DNA of 51,731 bases from the NCBI GenBank assembly GCA_049700035.1, contig JBNAWC010000004.1, forward strand, positions 1 to 51,731. The letters run 5' to 3'. Position 1 is the stretch's first letter, and each line of letters opens with the position of its first letter. Shown piece by piece: positions 15,747-23,882 of this stretch. Made by a program: the position numbers and the translations under genes. The DNA comes from JAVZLQ01 sp049700035. Its GTDB lineage: Archaea; Thermoproteota; Bathyarchaeia; Bathyarchaeales; Bathycorpusculaceae. The notes beneath the pieces are model-generated. The model made no database searches, was not told where the DNA came from, and was given only the letters and a program-made list of their open reading frames with translations.

Positions 15747-16997
15747 ATGAGTGGCACAAAAATCCTTGATGAACTATTCGCGAACTTCGTTGGAAACACA
15801 AAAATATTTAAAGATAGAAGTGTGCTTCGGCATGATTACTTGCCAAATAGATTGCCGCATCGCGAAGAACAAATTAGGCTGTTGGGCGAAAAAGTGGCTC
15901 CCGTCTTAAAAAGGGAGCGCTGTTCAAACATTTTCATTTACGGCAAAACTGGGACAGGAAAGACTGCCGTTACAAAATATGTCTTGGGACATCTTGAAGT
16001 AAAAGCGAAAGAGTACGGTGCACCTGTCAAGTTTTGCTATGTAAATTGCCGAATGGCGGGTTCTGGGTATCGCGTTTTTGCAAACCTTTGCCAAAGCATT
16101 GGGACACGTGTGCCTTTCACGGGATTATCTGTTGGTGAAGTGTTTGATAGGTTTCGAACGGCGTTGGATGCGGCGCAATTGATTTTTATAGTGATTTTGG
16201 ATGAGATAGATGCTTTAATAAAGACGCGTGGGGATGGGCTTCTATATGAATTAACTAGGATAAATGAAACTTTGCATAACAGCAAATTGTCTTTAATTGG
16301 CATTTCAAATGATCTGCGGCTTAAGGAATTTTTTGACCCACGTGTTTTTAGCTCTCTTAGTGAAGAAGAGATTGTTTTTAGGCCCTATGATGCAAGTGAA
16401 CTTAGGAACATTTTGTTGGAACGTGCTAAGTTAGCCTTTAACGAAAACGCCTTGTCAGAGTCAGCGTTAAGCTTGTGTGCGGCGTTAGCTGCGGCGGAGC
16501 ATGGTGATGCTAGGCGAGCGTTGGATTTGCTGCGGGTTTCAGGCGAAGTGGCTGAGCGTGTTGGGGCTTCTGTTGTTACTGAGGAGCATGTGCGGGAGGC
16601 GGAAAAGCACATAGAACACAACCGCGTTGTTGAGGCGCTGAAAGATTTGACTTTACATTCAAAACTTGTTATCTTAAGTGTATATCATTTGGATAGGGCG
16701 GGTGTTAGTAGCACCATCACGGGTGAAATTTACGAAGTCTACGGAGAGTTATGTGGGGAATTGGGCGTTGCGCCTTTGACGCAAAGGCGTTTAGGCACCC
16801 TTGTGAATGAACTTGACGCTATGGGCTTGCTTAATGCAAAAGTTATAAGCATGGGCCGTTATGGACGCACAAAAAAGATTAGGATGGAAATAGCCCGTAG
16901 TCTTATTAGAGATGTGTTTGGTAGTGACGTTAGGATTGGGCGTTTGATTGACCATGCACCGAAATGTCTTTCGAAGAACTCCCGTGATAGGAGTTGA
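15747..16997 (+). CDS. cdc6: Orc1/Cdc6 replication initiator
   Basis: 416 residues, normal length. It is an AAA+ ATPase with Walker A GKTGTGKT (residues 66-73) and Walker B LDEID (151-155). The arginine-bearing GDARRALDLLRVSGEVAE segment follows near residue 255, then a C-terminal winged helix (ILSVYHLDRAG...LTQRRLGTLVNELDAMGLL...GRYGRTKKIRM). It binds ORB sites in the origin and loads MCM. The DUF99 gene overlaps its end by 44 nt. Position beside three ORB-like sites supports an active origin-linked initiator. Confidence 0.96.
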   Translation: MSGTKILDELFANFVGNTKIFKDRSVLRHDYLPNRLPHREEQIRLLGEKVAPVLKRERCSNIFIYGKTGTGKTAVTKYVLGHLEVKAKEYGAPVKFCYVNCRMAGSGYRVFANLCQSIGTRVPFTGLSVGEVFDRFRTALDAAQLIFIVILDEIDALIKTRGDGLLYELTRINETLHNSKLSLIGISNDLRLKEFFDPRVFSSLSEEEIVFRPYDASELRNILLERAKLAFNENALSESALSLCAALAAAEHGDARRALDLLRVSGEVAERVGASVVTEEHVREAEKHIEHNRVVEALKDLTLHSKLVILSVYHLDRAGVSSTITGEIYEVYGELCGELGVAPLTQRRLGTLVNELDAMGLLNAKVISMGRYGRTKKIRMEIARSLIRDVFGSDVRIGRLIDHAPKCLSKNSRDRS

Positions 16998-17511
16998 AGA
17001 TGGAAGCTTCAGAAAGGGCATTAGTAGAAAGGCCAAACTTGTAGCAGTGCTGTTTCTAGAAGCGAGAATTGAGAGTGTACGCATTACTAATATTACTGTT
17101 GATGGGATGGACGCGACGGAAACTCTACTGAAGGCGATTAAAGGGTGGAATTTTGGAGCAGTTCTTCTTTCTGGAGTTTCCTTTGCTGGCTTTAACATCA
17201 TAGATCCGATATTGGTTTATGAAGAATGTGAGAAACCAGTTGTGGTTATATCTAGAACGAAGCCGGATAATGTGGCTGTGAAGCGTGCGCTTAGAAGACA
17301 TTTTAAGGATTGGGAAATGCGGTGGAGCGTTTTTGAAAAGTTAGGTAAAGTTTACGAGGTACAGGTTATGGATTGCACCGAGCCCGTTTACATAGAAGTA
17401 GTGGGCGAAACTGTCGAGTGGGCACGCGGTCTCATAAAAGCTTTTTCTTTTTGTGGACGGATGCCAGAACCATTGCGTGTTGCAAGGCTTATTGCCAGGG
17501 GAATTTCCTAA
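16954..17511 (+). CDS. DUF99 family protein (endonuclease V-related)
   Basis: About 185 residues. The family core is visible: VIGVEDGSFRKG at the N-terminus, LVAVLFLEARIESVRITNITVDGMDATETLLKAI, then VLLSGVSFAGFNIIDP and a VVVISRTKPD strand. DUF99 is distantly related to endonuclease V by fold, but several acidic catalytic residues differ and its activity is unknown. ATG 16954 was chosen over TTG 16948. It overlaps the 3' end of orc1/cdc6 by 44 nt in another frame, implying translational coupling, and converges on DP1 with a 4-nt overlap of stops. Confidence 0.8.
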   Translation: MHRNVFRRTPVIGVEDGSFRKGISRKAKLVAVLFLEARIESVRITNITVDGMDATETLLKAIKGWNFGAVLLSGVSFAGFNIIDPILVYEECEKPVVVISRTKPDNVAVKRALRRHFKDWEMRWSVFEKLGKVYEVQVMDCTEPVYIEVVGETVEWARGLIKAFSFCGRMPEPLRVARLIARGIS

Positions 17512-19076
17512 GTGAATGATACCACATTGACTTCAAGGGTTTGAAGGTTGACTACGGGAACTTTTCCTGGAGTTGGCACTACTCCCATTCTGCGCATGTA
17601 GTCTGTTTGCTCTTGCCAACCTCCAGAATTTACGACGAGGACTCCACGGTAGCTTGTGTACCCTAAAATGTGAACGTGCCCAGCGTGGAAGATATCTGGT
17701 GCGTGTTCTATAACAAGAAAGTCTCTGTTTTCTGGTGCTAGGGGAGTTTTACCACCGTATATTGGCGCTAGATGGCGTGACTGTAAGAGTAATGTCATTG
17801 CTTTTTCTGGGTGGTTTATGTCGACGCCTGGCACAGTTGAGGTTATGTCGTCTAAGCTTCTTCCGTGATATAATAGCAGTTCTACGTTGTGGAGGTTGAG
17901 GCGGCATGGGTTTCCAAGTGAGTGTACTTTTCTTGATTTTTGTAGGGTTTCCAGAAATTCGCTGGAGATTGCTGGTTGGGGTAAAGCCTTTCTTGGGGCG
18001 TCATGGTTTCCAGGTATAATTACGACTTCTATGTAGTCTGGTATCTGCTCGATGAGCTGGGCGGCTTTTTCGTATTGCCCATAAATGTTCTTTATTGTTA
18101 ACTCTTTAAGCTGGTTGGGGTAAACGCCTATTCCATCGACAATGTCGCCTGCTATTATCACGTATTTAACATGGCTTGCAATATTGCGTAACCTTTCGTC
18201 GCCATATTTCCCGTTAAGCCACAATACAAAATGGTTAAATGCTTCACGTTGAAATTTCGCGCTTCCGACATGCATGTCAGATGTAAGCACGGCATAAACT
18301 GGCAGAGGCGCTTTACCAGGAGATTTTGAGGCTACGTCTGGCAAGATTATGTCTTCTACTATTAGCAAGTTGCTTCTTGTTTTTGCCACGTCCAAACAGA
18401 CAACTTGGTCAAGTAAGAGTGAACGTGCCTTTTCCAGCACCTCTTTCTTGGCGTTTTGTGGAACAAGAACTGTTGTGGATGCTTTTAGGTCTTCAACTGT
18501 TAAAAGTATTTTTTGTTGCAGTTCCTTTTTTTCGGTTATCATGCAGATTATTTTGAGTTTTGTGTTCGCTGGAGCCTTGAACGTGTCAACAATTGATGAT
18601 GCCCCTCTAACGTCTATTCTTTGCCTCAAAAGTTTCTCCATGCGCCTGAATCTGTCCTTAAAGTACTCGAGGTAATCTTCTAATGTTCCGCTTGAACTAA
18701 TCTTTTCCGTTGGGTCTTCGAGAATTTTTATATCCGATTCGATTTCTTCCGCGAAGGAGCGATATGGTTTTTTTGCTTCTGTGAGGCGAGGTTCTTGTAA
18801 GACTTCTAAGTGCTTTTCTGTTTGTAAGAGGGATGCTGGCGAGAGATTTTCCTTTGTAGGGGATTCTTCCTTTAACAAGTTTTCTAGAAAGCTTTTTTTA
18901 ATGAATAATGGCTTTTCCTTTAAAGAGTTCACTTTTTTTAGCACCTTGCTGATTACCTTTGTTGGGTCCTCCGTAGAAGTTATCGACTTTAGGAACTCAA
19001 ATGCATCCTTATCCAGTTGGTATCCTGCCGCAATTGTTAGCTCTACAGCTTTTTGCAGTTTTTCTGTTTCGCTCAT
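17508..19076 (-). CDS. polB: DNA polymerase II (family D) small subunit DP1
   Basis: 522 residues. DP1 is the proofreading 3'-5' exonuclease subunit of PolD. An N-terminal helical domain and linker (to ~residue 165) precede an OB fold (KLKIICMITEKKELQ...TTVLVP...LVVED-type strands). The calcineurin-like phosphoesterase domain follows: SDMHVGS at about 266, AGDIVDG at about 310, PGNHDAPR at about 355, and C-terminal HAGHVHILGY with metal-binding His residues. Start ATG 19076 overlaps the DUF429 stop as ATGA, a coupling arrangement. TTG 19094 is less likely. The partner DP2 lies 9 kb away rather than adjacent. Confidence 0.95.
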   Translation of the reverse strand: MSETEKLQKAVELTIAAGYQLDKDAFEFLKSITSTEDPTKVISKVLKKVNSLKEKPLFIKKSFLENLLKEESPTKENLSPASLLQTEKHLEVLQEPRLTEAKKPYRSFAEEIESDIKILEDPTEKISSSGTLEDYLEYFKDRFRRMEKLLRQRIDVRGASSIVDTFKAPANTKLKIICMITEKKELQQKILLTVEDLKASTTVLVPQNAKKEVLEKARSLLLDQVVCLDVAKTRSNLLIVEDIILPDVASKSPGKAPLPVYAVLTSDMHVGSAKFQREAFNHFVLWLNGKYGDERLRNIASHVKYVIIAGDIVDGIGVYPNQLKELTIKNIYGQYEKAAQLIEQIPDYIEVVIIPGNHDAPRKALPQPAISSEFLETLQKSRKVHSLGNPCRLNLHNVELLLYHGRSLDDITSTVPGVDINHPEKAMTLLLQSRHLAPIYGGKTPLAPENRDFLVIEHAPDIFHAGHVHILGYTSYRGVLVVNSGGWQEQTDYMRRMGVVPTPGKVPVVNLQTLEVNVVSFT

Positions 19077-19669
19077 AGTTTGAGCTTTCTCCAATCTTGC
19101 CTTTTTGGAACGATTATAAAGCCTTCTTCTTCATCTCCAACTTCTTCTGTTTGCCCTTTAACGTAGAGATGCGCCGTTAATGTTGCTGTTACAGCGTCTA
19201 TCTCGTGAGGTGTTAGAGCACGCACTTGGATGTCTCCCTTTAAACCTATACATTTTAGGAGTGTTTGAACCTTTCCCCAATCTTTTAACGGCATGCCTAA
19301 AGCTTTTCTTGTTGATGTTGGATGCACTTCTATGGTTTTAAAGTCTTCCTTCTTTATCAACTCATTTAACTTGATGGCTCGCAAGGTTAAAGTCTTCATA
19401 GCTGACAACATTGGAGGAAAAACACGGCACCCTAATTTTATCATTTCTCTGTCAGCCTTACGTAAGATTCCGGCTTTTGGGAGTCTAAGTGGCGCGTCTA
19501 TCGCTACAATTGATGGCTTAAAGCCCTTTATGTACGCTAGAATTTCGTCATCTGTGTAGGCGAGTTGCGCCTTTACTCTTTTTTGTTTCCAGAGGGCAAT
19601 TCCAGTTGGATTTTTGGGTTTTCCAGCTAAGTCTATACCAATTAGATTTTCTTCGGTCAATTTCAACAC
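19073..19669 (-). CDS. DUF429 family protein (RNase H-like fold)
   Basis: 198 residues from a GTG start. LIGIDLAGKPKNPTGIAL and IVAIDAPLRLP are the acidic strands of an RNase H-like fold. KTIEVHPTSTRKALG, and the LTPHEIDAVTATLTAHLY helix with its Asp, complete the pattern of DUF429, a family of predicted nucleases or ATP-dependent enzymes. It overlaps the DP1 start by 4 nt, so the two are co-translated. Coupling to the PolD exonuclease subunit hints at DNA metabolism. Confidence 0.8.
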   Translation of the reverse strand: MLKLTEENLIGIDLAGKPKNPTGIALWKQKRVKAQLAYTDDEILAYIKGFKPSIVAIDAPLRLPKAGILRKADREMIKLGCRVFPPMLSAMKTLTLRAIKLNELIKKEDFKTIEVHPTSTRKALGMPLKDWGKVQTLLKCIGLKGDIQVRALTPHEIDAVTATLTAHLYVKGQTEEVGDEEEGFIIVPKRQDWRKLKL

Positions 19670-19742
19670 TTTTGTTTAAATTTATATATCCGATTTTTGT
19701 TTAAATTCATCAACAGCAATTGTATGCTTAAAGGTGACTTGA

Positions 19743-20723
19743 ATGGGTGAACTGCGCAAGGTTCAGCAAACTCCAAGCGGAACATTCTTTGTATGCCTCC
19801 CAAAGTCTTGGGCTGAACGCTATAGCCTCCAGCGCGGAGGCGTAGTCGCACTATCCGAAACAAGCAATGGCAAACTTCTTATAGACCCCCAATATGGAGT
19901 TGAAGCCCCTCCACGCACGATTACTCTTAAACTTGGACCTTATTTGGGTCGTGAGGTTATAGGCGCATACTTGCTGGGCTATGACATTATTCGGGTTGAG
20001 TCTAAAGAGCGTATAAGCTTTGAGGTGCGGGACATCATAAAGAAAACTGCCACGCGCCTTGTTGGATTGGAGATTGTCGAAGAGGATTATTCAAAAATTG
20101 TTTTGCAGTGTCTCTTGGAGCCTTCAAGTTTTCCGCCTGAGAAGATTCTTCGGAGGGGCTACACTATTGTTGCCAGCATGCATAGGGATGTTGTTAATGC
20201 CTTTGTGGATGGCGATGTGCAGGCAGCTAAAGGCGTCGTGGCGCGCGATGATGAGAGCAACAGGCTGTATTTCCTTTTGGTGCGCATTCTTCGAACCATA
20301 ATCCAGAATCCAGGATTAAGCGATAAGCTTGGTGTAAGCCCAATAGATTGTTTAGACTATAGGTTAGCAGCAAGTCTTGTGGAGGCTATAGGTGATGAAT
20401 GCGTTCGCGTTGCACTTAAAACCATTGAGTTGAAAGGCGCAAAGGTATCTGATGAATTGCGGAAGCTGTTTGTTGAATTTCACGTGATTTGCTTTGAGTC
20501 GCATGAAAACGCTCTCAAGGCTTTCTTTGGGAATGATATTGCGGTTGCGGAGGGTATTCGCGAGATGCGTAGTAAAGTTGATAAGGCGTTTGCAGAAATC
20601 GAGCGTGTAGCCCGTGCGCAGTCAATTGAGGTTGTTCCGCAAATATTGGCTCTAGCTTCGTTTCTTAGGCAGATTTACGAGCACAGCGTAGACATAGCTG
20701 ACTTGGTTATGCCAAAGAAATAA
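19743..20723 (+). CDS. AbrB-PhoU phosphate-type regulator
   Basis: 326 residues. The N-terminal ~50 residues (VQQTPSGTFFVCLPKSWAERYSLQRGGVVAL) form a SpoVT/AbrB swapped-hairpin DNA-binding domain. Two PhoU-like helical bundles follow (about residues 110-215 and 220-320, ending IYEHSVDIADLVMPKK). Archaeal proteins of this layout are annotated as phosphate uptake regulators. No pst transporter gene is near, so the target is uncertain. It starts at ATG 19743, divergent from DUF429 with 73 nt between. Confidence 0.85.
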   Translation: MGELRKVQQTPSGTFFVCLPKSWAERYSLQRGGVVALSETSNGKLLIDPQYGVEAPPRTITLKLGPYLGREVIGAYLLGYDIIRVESKERISFEVRDIIKKTATRLVGLEIVEEDYSKIVLQCLLEPSSFPPEKILRRGYTIVASMHRDVVNAFVDGDVQAAKGVVARDDESNRLYFLLVRILRTIIQNPGLSDKLGVSPIDCLDYRLAASLVEAIGDECVRVALKTIELKGAKVSDELRKLFVEFHVICFESHENALKAFFGNDIAVAEGIREMRSKVDKAFAEIERVARAQSIEVVPQILALASFLRQIYEHSVDIADLVMPKK

Positions 20724-20787
20724 AAGTTCGTTGCAAAGCACCATATCTTTAAGTTTTAAGCGCGTTTACTTGCTATTGGTGAGTACA

Positions 20788-21594
20788 GTGCATAGAGTTG
20801 CATCAACGCAAAAGCAATACCACATACAATGTAGAAATGGAGATTTAGCGGAGTTCCTTCTTGTTCCAGGCGACCCAGACCGCGTTGCTAAAATTGCTAG
20901 TTTTTGGGATTCTGCAAGAGAAATCTCTTGTCACCGTGAATTTAGAAGCTTTACTGGTAGATATAAGGGTGTTAGGCTTTCTGCGCTTTCAAGCGGTATT
21001 GGGCCTGCGTGCATGGCTATTGTTGTTAATGAGGCTTCTCAAGTTGGTGTTCACACTTTTATTCGTGTGGGCAGTTCTGGCGCTATACAGGAGGAAGTGA
21101 GATGCGGCGATGTAATCATTTCTTCTGCAGCTGTCCGCCTTGATTATACAAGTAACTGTTATGTTATGCCAGAATATCCAGCTGTAGCTAACTACGAGGT
21201 CCTTTTGGCGCTAATCGAAGCGGCTGAAAACCTTGGAGTAGAAAATTACCATGTTGGCGTAACCGCAACCACAGCGGACTTTTACGCTGGGCAAAACCGT
21301 CCAGTACCGCAATGTTCCACAACTGTTGAAAACATTATCCCAGCATTGCAAAGGGCTAAAGTCTTGAACTTTGAAATGGAAACAGCAACGCTGTATACGT
21401 TGGCAAGCCTCTTTGGTTTAAGAGCAGCTTCAATATGTGCAGTATACGCAAACAGGTGCACAAACGAATTTAAGCCAGGGGCAGGCGAGGAAACGGCAAT
21501 AAAAATAGCAAACGAAGCAGTAAAAATACTGCACGATTGGGACATGAAAAAGCAGAAGCGGAAAAAGAAATGGCTTTACCCGTCGCTTATCTAA
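20788..21594 (+). CDS. Purine/uridine phosphorylase family
   Basis: About 268 residues. It splits nucleosides with phosphate to base and ribose-1-phosphate. Family motifs are LLVPGDPDRVAKIA near the N-terminus (the phosphate-binding Gly-Asp-Pro-x-Arg), SALSSGIGPACMAIVVNEA, FIRVGSSGAIQ, and LNFEMETATLYTLASLFG with the ribose-binding Glu-Met-Glu. A final D near the C-terminus as in PNP is unclear, so substrate (uridine versus purine) is undecided. GTG 20788 is preferred because GGTGAG precedes it; GTG 20779 and TTG 20731 are alternatives. Confidence 0.9.
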   Translation: MHRVASTQKQYHIQCRNGDLAEFLLVPGDPDRVAKIASFWDSAREISCHREFRSFTGRYKGVRLSALSSGIGPACMAIVVNEASQVGVHTFIRVGSSGAIQEEVRCGDVIISSAAVRLDYTSNCYVMPEYPAVANYEVLLALIEAAENLGVENYHVGVTATTADFYAGQNRPVPQCSTTVENIIPALQRAKVLNFEMETATLYTLASLFGLRAASICAVYANRCTNEFKPGAGEETAIKIANEAVKILHDWDMKKQKRKKKWLYPSLI

Positions 21595-21637
21595 AACTGA
21601 AACTCTTTTAGAGACAAGTGCTTATTCTTTTAACACA

Positions 21638-21763
21638 GCCGGGGTGGCGGAGTGGTTATCGCGCTGGCCTCGAGATCACACTGCAACAATAGCGGGCTGG
21701 AATAAAGGACAAGTAAGCCAGTGGGCCTTCGGGCTCGCAGGGGTTCGAGTCCCCTCCCCGGCG
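21638..21763 (+). tRNA. tRNA-Ser(CGA) with a 41-nt intron
   Basis: Acceptor GCCGGGG (21638-21644) pairs perfectly with CCCCGGC (21756-21762) and the discriminator is G, as in Ser tRNAs. The anticodon stem CTGGC/GCCAG (21664-21668, 21717-21721) closes a loop reading CT-CGA-G then A, once 21675-21715 is removed. The long variable arm GGGCC-TTCG-GGCTC and T arm AGGGG-TTCGAGT-CCCCT fit. The intron lies at the canonical 37/38 site. A near-regular bulge-helix-bulge is possible, with AGA and TAA as the bulges cut after the second base. No CCA is encoded. The mature length is 85 nt. Confidence 0.93.
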
Positions 21764-21853
21764 CTTAGAGAATGGTTAGTGCATGGGGTTTGCATTTTTA
21801 ACGGAAGGTTTTTTGGATGGGATGTTGTTGATATTCTAGAGGAATTGGAGAGT

Positions 21854-22879
21854 ATGAGTAGAGAGCAGGATTCTCGTAGAAAGGCTAAAGAAAGTGCGCG
21901 CCGTAGCAAGGCTAGAGGGTTTTCTAGTTTGAAGAAGCTGGTTGGCGTTGCAAGGGTTGGTTATAAGACAGTTCGGATAAAGTATTTTAGGAAAAAAGTG
22001 CCAGTTTTTGGTTCTGCTGACATTACGAATTCTTGCAATTTGAAATGCGTACATTGTTATTGGTGGCTTAATAGAACGCCTCACAAGGAATTAAGTGGTG
22101 GTGAATGGCGAGATGTCGTAAGAGAAAAATTCATAAAAAATGGTGTTATGTCTGTCAGTCTGACGGGTGGCGAACCGCTTCTTAGACCAGATGTTATTGA
22201 GGCTATTGTAGACGAGATGAAGTGGCAATATGTTACTGTGGTGACAAATGGAACGTTGCCCTTAATTGATTTTGGTGTGGGATATTTCATTTCGATTGAT
22301 GGAACAGAAAGCGTTCACAATGCAGTTAGAGGTATGAGAATATATGGGAAGGTGAAGCAAAATGTTCTGGAACATCCAGAGGTGGACGTGGTCATTAACA
22401 TGACGATAAACAGTTTGAATTATGAGTGCATCGAGGATGTTGTTGATGAATGGTATAGCCTAGCCAGAGCTTTCACGTTTCAATTTCACACGCCTTTTTC
22501 TTGTGATGATAGATTATGGTTGCCTTACGGGAAATTAAGGGACGCTGTCATAGATTGATTGCTGAGGATAAAAGAGAAGTATCCAGATTTTATCGCTAAC
22601 ACGTCGAAGCAATTGAACTTGTTTAGGAGTGGAAAATGGACTGCAAATTGTCCAACATGGTTTTTTGTAAATTTGGATAGTCGAGGCAAAATGAAGCAGC
22701 CTTGTGTTATATCTGGCGCAAGCGAGAATGGTGTTAAACCCGTTTGTGAGAGGTGTGGAATAGCGTGCTATGCTGGGGCTTACGCGGGGTTGTTTTTATC
22801 TGATGTGGAGTGGTTTAGAATGTTTAAGGTTGCAAAAAGAGTTACTCCTTTTAAGAATAAAACTGTAGTTGGCAGTTAA
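21854..22879 (+). pseudogene. Radical SAM protein interrupted by an in-frame TGA
   Basis: A single reading frame of 341 codons is broken by one TGA at 22556-22558. Start ATG 21854 has GGAG just upstream, after the tRNA. A basic N-terminus precedes TNSCNLKCVHCYWW, the CxxxCxxC cluster ligand set, then SLTGGEPLLRPDV and TNGTL. After the TGA the frame continues with KEKYPDFIAN and a C-terminal Cys-rich region (KQPCV...CERCGIACYAG) that could hold an auxiliary Fe-S cluster or zinc. One base change (CGA to TGA) would explain it. It could be a pseudogene, sequencing error or recoding. Substrate unknown. Confidence 0.75.
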
Positions 22880-22903
22880 TTTTAGCCTATTGCGTCTTCT
22901 TTT

Positions 22904-23461
22904 CTAGAGTTTGGCGCTTACCTCAACTGCTTCTCCGTGGCGTTTATTGGATTGGTTGCTGAGTATTAGTTTGCTGTTGTATTTTCCTGAAGTTCTTACG
23001 TATTTTAGATATGCTGGTGCGTGTTCCGCGTTGTCTGCAACTATTACGCTTCCTTTGTGGAGTTTGTCTTCAACCAATTGCAGATAGTCTAGGTACTGTT
23101 CTTTGTCAGCGTCTATGAAGACTAGGTCAAAAGTGCCTTTCAGTTTTGGTATGATTTCGATTGCGTCGCCAACAAGCACTTCCACTGTTGGCGGTATGCT
23201 TGCCCTTCTTATGTTTTCCTTTGCTGTTTTTGCGTTGTTGGCGTCGATTTCGATGGTGATTATGTGAGCGTCGCTTCCAAGCTCTTTTCCCATAAGAATC
23301 GTCGAATACCCAACGAGGGTTCCAATTTCCAAGATGCGTTTAGGGTTGATTTTGTGAATGATTTCCACTAGAATTTGACCTCTGTCTGGTCCTATTATGG
23401 GAAGGAATCTTCGTTTTGCTGCATCCTCGATTTCCTTTAACACTGCCTCTGCTTGGCTCAT
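22904..23461 (-). CDS. Class I O-methyltransferase (SAM-dependent)
   Basis: 185 residues of the catechol-O-methyltransferase/caffeoyl-CoA family. Visible are GPDRGQILVEII, RILEIGTLVGYSTILMGKEL (SAM-binding motif I), IITIEIDANNAKTAKENI with its acidic residue, VEVLVGDAIEIIP, FDLVFIDADKEQYLDYL (metal-binding Asp) and VIVADNAEHAP. Such enzymes methylate catechol-like small molecules with Mg2+. The substrate in archaea is unclear. It stands alone, converging on the radical SAM gene. Confidence 0.9.
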   Translation of the reverse strand: MSQAEAVLKEIEDAAKRRFLPIIGPDRGQILVEIIHKINPKRILEIGTLVGYSTILMGKELGSDAHIITIEIDANNAKTAKENIRRASIPPTVEVLVGDAIEIIPKLKGTFDLVFIDADKEQYLDYLQLVEDKLHKGSVIVADNAEHAPAYLKYVRTSGKYNSKLILSNQSNKRHGEAVEVSAKL

Positions 23462-23630
23462 AGCATTTCCCTTAAACTTTGCCTTCGCATTTTCTCATTG
23501 CTACAATGTTTTATGGAAGCATAAATGTTTGTGTTAAGTTCTCATGAGGGCTAAATGGTTTAGGTGCAATTTTATGCGGTAATTATTTATACACTCTTCA
23601 GCAGCATTAAAAGAATGTGGGGAGTAAGCC

Positions 23631-23810
23631 TTGAAATTATCTTTTGCGCTTATTGGCATAATCCTTTTTGCTTTAGCAGGCTGGCTTATTGGGGCGCTTT
23701 TGGAGCATTCACCTGGTCCTGGAGGCTTTCAGGCAATAGTAACCTTGATTTGCGCTGTGCTGGCGGTTGGTATCCTATCGTTGGGTGAGGCGTTAAAGGA
23801 CAGAGAGTAG
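23631..23810 (+). CDS. Small membrane protein, 59 aa
   Basis: Starts at TTG with GGGGAG upstream and encodes 59 residues. Two hydrophobic helices (FALIGIILFALAGWLIGALL and AIVTLICAVLAVGILSLG) flank a short loop containing HSPGPGGF. The tail is charged. I do not recognise the family. The length, ribosome-binding site and two well-formed membrane helices argue for a real gene. It is followed by a T-rich stretch that may terminate transcription. Confidence 0.65.
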   Translation: MKLSFALIGIILFALAGWLIGALLEHSPGPGGFQAIVTLICAVLAVGILSLGEALKDRE

Positions 23811-23882
23811 TGGAAGGCTACATTTTTTGGCTGTTTTCTTTTCCAATAGTGATAGACCCCCTCTAGGTTTTTGGCTGCTTGG

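Noticed and set aside
21644..21853. Extension of the radical SAM frame upstream through the tRNA-Ser gene
   Set aside because: The frame runs through a complete tRNA by chance. ATG 21854 with GGAG fits the family start.
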